Assembly: GCA_036936605.1 (NCBI GenBank)
Contig: JAUPFV010000002.1
Coordinates: forward strand, 250,129,305-250,193,304
Direction: 5' to 3'
DNA from: Limnanthes douglasii subsp. nivea
Taxonomy: Eukaryota > Streptophyta > Magnoliopsida > Brassicales > Limnanthaceae
Length of the DNA stretch: 64,000 nucleotides
Part shown: piece after piece, positions 56,924 through 64,000 of the stretch
How positions within the stretch are numbered: the first letter of the stretch is position 1
Layout: every line of letters starts with the position of its first letter
Notes under the pieces: model-generated
Told to the model about the DNA's origin: nothing
Database searches by the model: none
What the model saw: only the letters and a program-made list of their open reading frames with translations
Position numbers and translations under genes: made by a program

Positions 56924-57250
56924 CTATGAGATTGAAGCATAGTGTTGTTTAGCCGTGATTATTGATCGATTTACGACATAAACAAATGAATATTGAATTT
57001 TATTTTGTATTTATACAAGGGTACTAATGGTTTATTCTCCCTAGAGTAAGGAGGACTTTTCTAAATTATGGAGGAAACAAAAATTATAACGGAGGAAATA
57101 GCTTCAGTCTAGATTATTTTAGGTGTAGCGGTTGGGATCATATCTGATACTGATATAAGTATAAATGTTAGTTATATTGTGAAATTTTTATTTTTCCTTA
57201 TATCTCATTCCCATCTCTAAATTTTTCTTCGGTTCCCATAGCAGCAACTT
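55652..57250. repeat. Three tandem copies of a 523-540 bp unit
   Basis: Units start at 55652, 56190 and 56713 with ttact(c/t)ttgttaccatta and share ctcgagctcggtatcttggt, atggaggttgtacggagagt, atactaatggtttattctcc and ttgtgaaatttttatttttc. Copies 2 and 3 are also flanked by the preceding ctctaaatttttcttcggtt. Copy 2 lacks about 15 bp (aacaaaaattataacgg) found in copies 1 and 3. Confidence 0.88.
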
Positions 57251-59024
57251 TGTATATTCTTTTTCCATTCTATTAAACAATAAATGGCATGTAATCAGGT
57301 TATGAGTTATTGTTCTGATATATCTGACCCTAGAAGACTTATTTGGAGAGTTACGATAATGTTAACGGTACCAGTGATGCAAAATTAGAAGGAAAATTAT
57401 GCAGTCACTAACGTAGAATCTCTCGTGGTTCTAGTGATTGCAACCATTTGACGACGCATAACCCCGCAAATTACCTCTACCAATGTACTTTTTTGTAGCG
57501 GGATCATATCTTAGTGTGAAAATTGATTTTAAAGTGACTCGCGCGATTATGGACAAGTTTTTGGCGCAACAATATACTATCCATGAGGATGAGTATCTTT
57601 ATCAATTAAAAGAGCAATGGAAGTTTTCAGAATCTGTGATGATTAGGATCCTGGTGGAGGGAAAGACTATTGTAGATTGTTTTGAGTATGAGACCATATT
57701 TTATATAGTTGTACTTTATTTTGGGGTTTGGTTATCTCTCAAATACTGCTTATTCGAAAAGAAGTAAATCGAGTGTGTCACCTGAAGAAAGCAAGACAGA
57801 TCCAAGACTAGTTATGGTCGAAGGGAAAAAGGAAAAATATAATCGTATGAGACCTTGACACTATAAAGAAAGCTCAAAACATACAATAAAAAAGTGAAGC
57901 ATGAGCTGAAGGTAACATATGATTTGACTACCGCATCTAACTGATACTTTGGTATCAAAGAAACATTGCGAAATGATGTTAAGGAATGTGTGGAACTTGT
58001 TTCACCTCTCCTTAGGCCATGTATAAAATATATGCTAGAATTCTAGAATCCTTTATTGTCTCAAATGTATGAGAGAAGGCACCATATAACAATCCATATT
58101 TATTGTTGGTGAATCGTTGTCCACCGTGGCCCTAACATGTTTTTATTTGTTAGTTCCAACAACCGAATGGATAAATTTTCTTTCATATGATGGAGTCCTT
58201 TAGAGACTGCGTCATAGTGTTTTGAGCTCTTGATTTTCAAATTTGTCCTCCATTAGGTTAAGTTGGGGCATGAGGTGCGTCTTATATATTTCCCTCATTA
58301 ATATAGTGTTTGCTTTATGAGATTGAGATATTTGATTTATCTTTTCAGTATAGACTATCTTTATTGTTTTCGATTTCTATAAGGAGCTTTACAAATAGCA
58401 AAATTAGAGATACTCGATGTCATGTCTCTGCTAATTATGAAAGTCAAGTCTTTGAAAGATCAACGGCTAGTTAAGGCAAAAAAGCACAAGTAGAAAAACG
58501 TTTCACCCCAGCAGCAGTAAGTGTATGAAGAGTCTAAAACCTACAAAATCCAATAATTAGTTATGAAAGCACAGGCAAGAAGGAATATAAAGACAATGAG
58601 AAACTTTTGTTTGTGAAAGATGCGCGAACAAATGCCTTACGGAAAATGGATGTTGATTCTTCCTTGTTAGATGGTAGGAGAATACTACACAAGAGTCGCC
58701 TACGACGAACGTGTGCAACAAGAGGCTATGTTGAATCAAGAACATTGTTTTTTTTAGTTGGCGTTTGACATATTTTGGAATATATTGTTTGATAGATCTT
58801 AAATCCAAATTCATTTCAAATTCCGGTTTGGAAACCAAAAAAATTATGTAGTTGAAGTTTTATGTAGTCGTAATTAGTGTTTTTATTGAAAATTAATGCA
58901 AGTGGGGGAGAAGAATTGTATTCATTGATTTTATTGATTTAGTCATATTTGGTGATACATCGGTCTATTTATTTGATATATAGCCAATGATGAATAATAC
59001 GGTAGACTCGAAAACGGTAATAAA
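57251..59024. other. Intergenic stretch with one unrecognised ORF
   Basis: A plus-strand ORF at 57483-57767 (VTRAIMDKFLAQQYTIHEDE, YLYQLKEQWKFSESVMIRIL) has normal-looking composition, but I recognise no family and see no support for a gene. The rest is A/T-rich with no visible signal. Confidence 0.3.
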
Positions 59025-59330
59025 ATACGATAAATAGTAAAAATCTAAATGAAAATTAAATGAAGATATAAAAAAATTGTAATATTGGATATATTTTTTA
59101 ATTTAATAAAAAATATTATATGAAAAATCACACTTCAAAAAATATGATAAACGTTACCATTAACTGGTAAACGATAATAAAATATGATAAATAGTAAAAA
59201 TCTAAATGAAAATTAAATGGAGATATAAAAAATTGTATTATTGGATAAATTTTTTAGTATAATAAAAATTATTATAGGAACCATCACACATAAAAAAAAC
59301 TAAATTTATAAAATTTTAAGACATATAATT
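59025..59330. repeat. A/T-rich tandem duplication, about 157-bp spacing
   Basis: gataaatagtaaaaatctaa followed by atgaaaattaaatg occurs at 59029 and 59186, with similar flanks (ttattggata, aaaaattatta). Noncoding. Confidence 0.75.
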
Positions 59331-59343
59331 ACTAAAAAAAATG

Positions 59344-59361
59344 AACATACGAAACTAATCT
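59344..59361. repeat. 18-bp target-site duplication, left copy, composite retrocopy
   Basis: aacatacgaaactaatct; an identical copy at 62879-62896 flanks the other end. Confidence 0.92.
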
Positions 59362-59494
59362 TTTTTTTTTATTAGTAACGAAAAAACATTACAAAATAAG
59401 GGACCACAAGTAATTAAATCATTTACAAAAGAAACTGAAAGAAGGCTCAAACTTCCGCCTAAACCAAAATCAAAAAACATGAAAGTCCATCCAA

Positions 59495-59964
59495 TCATCT
59501 GCGCTTTTTTCCTTCTTGACGGCAACACAATCTGAACAGAATCATTTACCTTTAGACTGTTCTTTTAAACCCACACAGCCAAAGAGGAACCATTCAATCT
59601 TGCAATTAGCATTGTCACTTGCAACCATCTCCCCATAGCTAACCTGATTGCAGAAACAGTATATGGGTTCATTTGGATCAACTGGAATATCTAAATCCAT
59701 TCCAATTGGATGCCCGCCTGCTGCTGTAGCTGCTGCAGCTTCTGTTGCTGCTATTGTTGCTGCTGATGCTGACGCTGAGTGTCGTGTCTTTTTACGACCT
59801 CCTTGTCCACTCTCACTGCTCCTTCCAAGTCTTGCTCCATTGTCAGTACCTGGATCAGGTATGGTATTTGCAGCAATATTCACCTTCTCGCGGCGATTCT
59901 CTTCATCAGCTTTCTTCAAGTATTGGTCTAGTTGTTGTATATGAGCATCTACCAAATCATATGC
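59495..59964 (-). pseudogene. ING2-like PHD-finger protein fragment
   Basis: Minus strand from an acceptor-like ..gatatccag: [39 protein letters not shown], an Ala-rich stretch, then the PHD finger [23 protein letters not shown] proteins read H3K4 methylation in histone acetylation/deacetylation complexes. The PHD here is broken: the Cys of the ..VACDN.. position is Ser, the zinc-ligand His of WFHFGC is Leu, and the conserved Trp of KGKWYC is a TGA (59542-59544), after which CSDCVAVKKEK can still be read. No intron interrupts it. Start and N-terminal ING domain are absent. Confidence 0.85.
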
Positions 59965-60049
59965 CTGGATATCAAGCCGGAACAGAACCATTGGAAAACA
60001 TTCACAAGTATTTTCTCTTAATTCTTCTATCAGAATTTTTAATCATCAA

Positions 60050-60660
60050 CTAAGTTGAAAAACATCTCTGGCTAGAAATGTATCCATATAGCCAGACTTG
60101 AACAACTCATTAAACTCGTCCATGAGATCCTGATGGTTTCCAAATATACCATTCATCACAGACAGATACTTTTGCTTTGTGATTGTGTCAGCGGATCGCA
60201 TTGAATACAAGATGTCTGTAAACTTCTGGAATTCATATTTACTGCCTAACCGTTCCTCGACTTTCTCACAGAATACATACCCTCTACGTTTGATTCCATA
60301 CCCCTCCGGTAAAATGAATTTATATATATATATATATATCAATCAGATTATTATGCCCCTTGATTATATCTTGTATCTGAGCATTTGCAGACGTGATTCC
60401 AATCCTATCCGCCTTGGCGTCTTTCACGACAGTACTAAACATATGAACTTTCTTTTTGTTATCTTTAACAGTCTTCAGGACTTCCTTGTAAAGGGTCCAA
60501 AATTCATCATTCGTTGGTATAGGTGGTTTCTTTAATATTGGCTTCTTGGCTTGCGAACGTGAAGGCAAATAGTCTCCACTTCTCTTCATTTTTTGCTTTG
60601 GAGAGCTAGACACAAGATCATCTGCATTCTGATCCTGGTCCAATCCTTGGAGCGCACTAT
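60050..60660 (-). pseudogene. SIN3-like (SNL) corepressor 5' fragment with PAH domains
   Basis: Minus strand. The ATG at 60587-60589 opens MKRSGDYLPSRSQAKKPILK, matching the SNL N-terminus pattern. A PAH repeat follows (FWTLYKEVLKTVKDNKKKVH; KADRIGITSANAQIQDIIKG; HNNLI, then ILPEGYGIK as in GHNNLI..FLPKGYEI). A second PAH is closest to the third type (FCEKVEERLGSKYEFQKFTD, HQDLMDEFNELFKSGYMDTF). A (TA)9 run at 60321-60338 inside the first PAH leads to a stop and shifts the frame. SIN3 proteins scaffold histone deacetylases. The stretch 60590 to about 60660 before the ATG would be SNL leader fused to LINE ORF1. Confidence 0.8.
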
Positions 60661-61888
60661 TCTGTGGAAAGTTCCTTGAAGAAGGAGAGCAGCTACCCCT
60701 ATTAGGATCTGGAGAATCACCTTGCTTCAACTTATTACTAATCATTGTATTTGTATCATAAGAATCATCTTCAACATATGTAATTTCTTCAATCTTTTTT
60801 AAGACCTCAATAACATCATTACTAGTATCATTACTTGTATCTTGAATACCAATAACAGTATTCTGATGTTCAATATTATCAAAATGAGCGTTTGAATGAG
60901 TTTCCTCTTTATTGCTTTCCTTCAATCCATCATCCAATTCTTTTTGCAAAACAATTGACTTCAATTTCCTTTTATACACCTTAAGAGTTTCTTTAGAAAC
61001 CTCCATAGCAACAGACGGAGCCTTTTCCTCCGCTTTCTCACTAACCAAAACATTATCAACCATAACACCTATGTTCTTGCCATCATCCTGACTATCAGAC
61101 TGTACCACTTTCTTTCCTAAGTCCTCACGAACCTTAACCTTCTTACAAACAGAGTGAGAATGCCCTATATGATAACAGTTAGATCAATACAGAGGAACAT
61201 TCTTATAGCTAATGGATACCCAGTAACCATCGTTAACACCGAACTCAATCCACATTTGTCTTTGCAGAGTCTTCGAAATATCCACTTCAACCTGAGCATA
61301 ACACACACTAGCATGCGCACGGTTCTCATTAGGTACAACGACCCTATACACAGGTCCAATAGCAGAGGCTATTGCATGAATCAAAGGTGAATCAAACAGA
61401 CATTCAGGCAAAAGCTCAAATCTGACCCACAACAAAACAGTTGGATCTTCTATTTTCTTATTGAAATTTTGCCGCCATCTCAGAACCCGCATCACCATAT
61501 CATCGAATCGCCAGACATTACGAGACCAGAGCTTTGCCACATCTTCCTTCAAGTCGAACTCGAAGAAGATGTGGTGAGAATCCCAGACCTTGTACCAAAA
61601 CGAACCACGAAATTTCAAATTATCCAAGAATACATCTAACTTCTGCTTCTTCGGAATTCCAGTACTAAACTTACCAATTAACGTCGTTCTTGAATTCTTT
61701 AACAGTCTCAGTTTATCCTTCTCACTAAACTGAACAGAGTAGTGATGCTCTGTTTTGTTTATAAACTCTGGCCTTAAAGATTCTGCGTTATCACCTGGCT
61801 TGAACAACTCAACGAATTTCTTACTCACCTGATTAGGAATACCGGACACCGGACGAAGAGCCGGAAACTCTTCATTGGAAAGATCCAT
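60660..61888 (-). pseudogene. LINE ORF1 fragment (DUF4283) in the composite retrocopy
   Basis: The ATG at 61886-61888 opens MDLSNEEFPALRPVSGIPNQ. It is collinear with ORF1 of the LINE at 48977 (for example SRTTLIGKFSTGIPKKQKLD, VRFELLPECLFDS, and further on SKETLKVYKRKLKSIV). A TGA at about 61184 replaces the first Cys of the zinc knuckle (SNCYHIGHSHSVC follows). Homology to the complete LINE ends after DPNRGSCSP near 60690-60660, where SNL-like sequence follows. It has no ORF2. It is a different, diverged copy of the same LINE family. Confidence 0.88.
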
Positions 61889-62164
61889 ATCAGCGAAGAC
61901 TTACTATGAAAATCCACTGTTTTCTTGCAATGATCATAATACCACCAATCAAACAGACAAGAGACTCTGAAGAAACAGAGGAACAACCCAGAAAGACCTG
62001 AGCAAAACCAGGCTGGATTCGAAAAACAGAGACGAAACAGAGAATGCTTCTTAAAACACGAAACGATCCTACAAAAATCTGACGGTTGTTGAATCTATGG
62101 GGTTTTCCGGCGATTTCTTTCCTTCTTTAATCTCCAGTGTTATTCAACAATGAAGGTTTTACCA
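61889..62164 (-). other. Probable LINE 5' UTR in the composite retrocopy
   Basis: The 270 bp before the ORF1 ATG are pyrimidine-rich on the minus strand, like a LINE leader (ctctgtttcgtctctgtttt). They do not align clearly by eye with the 5' UTR of the LINE at 48619. The outer edge is placed at a 23-bp direct repeat. Confidence 0.4.
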
Positions 62165-62260
62165 TGGTAGAATCTGCAGTATTTCCTACTTCGGATCCCG
62201 AAAAGACTCGTGCTATCCCACCCAGTCAAATTCACAAATTCAACAATGAAGGTTTTACCA
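62142..62260. repeat. 23-bp direct repeat at the join between LINE part and intron part
   Basis: The 23 bases attcaacaatgaaggttttacca (62142-62164) recur exactly at 62238-62260, 96 bp apart. Confidence 0.9.
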
Positions 62261-62696
62261 CTAAGTTATAACAATTCACAAATTCTTGATACTGATTCGA
62301 AACAATGAAATCGTTTACCAGCACCATTCGAAAGCAAAGAGTATAATAACTCCGACAACTTTAGAAAAACTAAGGCAATCTTGAGTATGCATACTATTTC
62401 TCTATATGACTACCTAGGCTTCTATAGTGTTGGTTAAACAAATACAGAAACCAGCTACATACTTCTACAATTTTTATAGTTTTTCCATCCTTAATAGTTA
62501 TTAGTTCTTGATAAGTAGCTCTTTGAAATTGATTCAATCGAAACTTCACTAAAAAAACAAATCAATTCTGCTTCACAGCTCCAATTGTACTAAACCAAAT
62601 CAAGAATTTCTCAAAAAGAGATTCACCAGCATAAGCACAATACTATTCGCAAGAAAAACCCCAATTCCAAAGATTCTTGTAAAGAAAGATGATAAC

Positions 62697-62878
62697 CTGA
62701 GCAACAGATTCCAAAATGGTAGACATCAATTTGCAAGGTCCACACCATGGGGCGACGAACTCGACAAGAACCGGACGGTCAGATTTCAGTACTGTGGTAG
62801 GAAACTCGGTCTCGGTAATCTCTTTGATTGCGGAGCAATTGATCCTAGTTGAACCCTAACTTCTTTCCCCAAATCTTC
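62697..62878 (-). pseudogene. Thioredoxin x-like exon with retained intron start
   Basis: The minus strand encodes CSAIKEITETEFPTTVLKSD, RPVLVEFVAPWCGPCKLM and STILESVAQ, followed at once by gttatc, a splice donor, at 62695-62696. WCGPC is the redox-active site, and EFVA.WCGPCKL is most like plastid thioredoxin x. Only this exon is present. The transit peptide is missing, and upstream in the same frame is a TAG. About 530 bp of noncoding sequence (62165-62696) follow as an unspliced intron. Thioredoxin x reduces plastid 2-Cys peroxiredoxins. Not functional here. Confidence 0.8.
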
Positions 62879-62896
62879 AACATACGAAACTAATCT
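62879..62896. repeat. 18-bp target-site duplication, right copy, composite retrocopy
   Basis: aacatacgaaactaatct, identical to 59344-59361. Confidence 0.92.
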
Positions 62897-63170
62897 AAAA
62901 TAAGCTCGAGAGGATGATTTTTAGCTTAAGTTATTGTTACTTTACCTCGATTTTTAGCTTAAGAAGTGGTTATAACTGTTTTTAACAATTTTTAGTCTAA
63001 AAACTAAAAAGGGTTAATTATCCATTTGGTAATTCCAGGATAAGTTCTGTAATTATGATTATACTTTGATGAGTAGTGAGAAATCTAGCTTTTCAGAACC
63101 TGAAACCTAAGTTCGAACTTGATTCGGATTGTTCATAAATCATAATACTACTTTATCATCAACGTGGCAG

Positions 63171-63490
63171 GTTCTCTACCCGAGCCTCTATCCTATGCTC
63201 CACCACCATTATCATTAAAACAAACCCCAGTAGGCACTACTACAGAGATACCTTCTCCATATTCTCGCGATCGGCGACACACAGACTTCTACGCCGGCGA
63301 GAGCTATACAATGCTGTCACTAACGGCCACAACGGCGCCATCGTACACGAATATCCCAATCCGAAGGCGATTCATCGTGCTAGCAGATACCTTCCCTTCG
63401 TTTTTGCCCAAAGAAGTCGATAGAATCCAAGACTCGTTCGCCCGAAGTCTCGCTGCCAGAATCCAGAGGCTTCCTGTGAATGTAACCTTC
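63171..63490 (+). CDS. Apparent exon of an unconfirmed gene, possibly an alpha/beta-hydrolase-like protein
   Basis: The open frame reads SLPEPLSYAPPPLSLKQTPV, then RRFIVLADTFPSFLPKEVDR and IQDSFARSLAARIQRLPVN, and then loses coding character, with donor-like gtaacc at about 63481. No ATG opens it; the first in-frame ATG is at about 63311, and an acceptor-like ..aacgtggcag precedes 63171. The FLPKEVDRI..FAR.LA.RIQRLPV pattern recalls the N-terminal region of a plant alpha/beta-hydrolase family, but the catalytic part is not in view. Later exons would lie beyond 64000. Confidence 0.4.
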
Positions 63491-64000
63491 TTCGCTTTTC
63501 ATATTTCTTTTATTTTAGCGTTTGATTTCAGGTTGTTGCTGAATTCGGTGATTTCATGTTGTAGTTTCATTCAGAATGTTAACCGGATTGACACATTTGC
63601 GATTCCTCTAGTTTTTAGGTTTTATCGATGAACAAGCATCGTATAACTCTCTGGATCACGTTGAATATACTGGCATTGTTTCCTCAATGAGGAATAGTTT
63701 CTACTATAACCTGTACCAGACCTAGTCGATTACTTGCGGCTTTACTATGACTGTGGCCAGATTTGGCTACCTTAATTAGATGTTCAAATGAATTTACTTC
63801 TTTAAAGTAAAGACTTGCGAGTAATAATGATTTTTTCCGGAAAGTTCATGAAGACAGTTACATATATAGTAAGTAATCGTTGGGTTTCTCATTGGGCATT
63901 ATCAGCACAGCAGATTATCTTTGATGAGTTTCCTTTATGGTTGGAAAGGTTAATGTATTTGGCTATAGTTATCAACACCTACTACTCACAGTTTTTCGTT
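63491..64000. other. Probable intron or intergenic sequence
   Basis: T-rich after the exon end. No further coding block is recognised before the window ends. Confidence 0.4.

Larger units (their letters stand above)
59361..62878 (-). mobile_element. Composite retrocopy of four joined transcripts, minus strand
   Basis: A 3.5-kb insert with an 18-bp TSD and a poly(A) stretch at its 3' end (plus-strand T10 at 59361-59370). Read 5' to 3' on the minus strand: thioredoxin-x exon plus retained intron (62878 to about 62165), LINE 5' UTR and ORF1 (about 62160 to 60660), SIN3-like 5' part with PAH domains (about 60660 to 60050), ING2-like 3' part with PHD finger (59964 to 59495), a 3' UTR and the A-tail. 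All four have the same orientation. Long TSD and poly(A) are marks of LINE-driven retroposition. The joins inside reading frames point to RNA template switching. Confidence 0.75.

Noticed and set aside
57483..57767. Plus-strand 94-codon ORF of natural-looking composition
   Set aside because: No recognisable family, no clear splice or promoter signals, and no homologue in the window.
60321..60340. (TA)9 tract considered as the tail of a separate LINE insertion
   Set aside because: SIN3-like homology continues on both sides (GHNNLI before, LPEGYGIK after), so it is an expanded microsatellite inside one PAH domain, not an insertion end.
1..64000. CRISPR arrays, bacterial operons, riboswitches and tRNA or rRNA genes
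   Set aside because: No regularly spaced repeats with unique spacers, no cloverleaf or rRNA-like segments were noticed, and the gene content is plant nuclear.

Overview
This is plant nuclear DNA, almost certainly from a eudicot. The evidence is plant-type LTR retrotransposons (Ty3/gypsy Tat clade and Ty1/copia), an L1-type LINE with a DUF4283 ORF1, a plant-specific ureide permease gene split by seven coding exons, an ELI1-like PPR fragment, and SIN3-like, ING2-like and x-type thioredoxin fragments. I cannot fix the species. Most of the window is repeat DNA; the only clearly intact gene is the ureide permease.

Region 1, 1-36466, is a nest of retrotransposons. An old copia element (D, minus strand) is the host. 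It survives as three pieces: 7924-8376 (RT), 28924-31293 (RT start, integrase, protease) and 35430-36466 (gag, PBS, LTR). A degenerate Tat element (A, minus) abuts it on the left and runs out of the window. Tat element B (8382-28918, minus, TSD ATATT) is inserted in D's RT. A close relative, Tat element C (17968-28293, plus, TSD AGTAT), is inserted in B's gag. Copia element E (31299-35424, minus, TSD GGACT) is inserted in D's gag. LTR divergence by eye is about 8% for C and about 10% for B, which agrees with the nesting order. A, B and C all carry gag-PR-RT-RNaseH-aRNH-INT on one strand. On the opposite strand, between pol and the 3' LTR, they carry a long antisense ORF; in B and C this has a Transposase_28 ('putative gypsy type transposon') domain and a coiled coil.

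Region 2, 36467-40640, holds a ureide permease gene on the minus strand (CDS 37844-39800). Region 3, 40569-44503, is a 1.8-kb tandem duplication with a decayed ELI1-like PPR fragment in each copy, followed by a 131-bp tandem duplication. Region 4, 44626-47727, is a 3.1-kb GGN-rich array organised in about 775-bp higher-order units. Region 5, 48619-54630, is a near-intact LINE (plus strand) with a 19-bp TSD and a single frameshift in ORF2. Region 6, 55652-57250, is a triplicated unit of about 530 bp with an unrecognised exon.

Region 7, 59344-62896, is a poly(A)-ended composite with an 18-bp TSD, all in minus orientation. It joins a thioredoxin-x exon with retained intron, a LINE 5' part (ORF1), a SIN3-like 5' part and an ING2-like 3' part. 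It looks like one retroposition event with several RNA template jumps. Region 8, from about 63164, contains an apparent exon of an unconfirmed gene.

The most interesting signals are three. First, a stop codon at the protease/RT boundary sits at the same place in A, B and C and is always followed by a CAR-YYR hexamer, resembling programmed readthrough. Second, the composite retrocopy. Third, the antisense-ORF system of the Tat elements, with a short conserved block where the two transcription units converge and a near-symmetric TATA element in the LTR.
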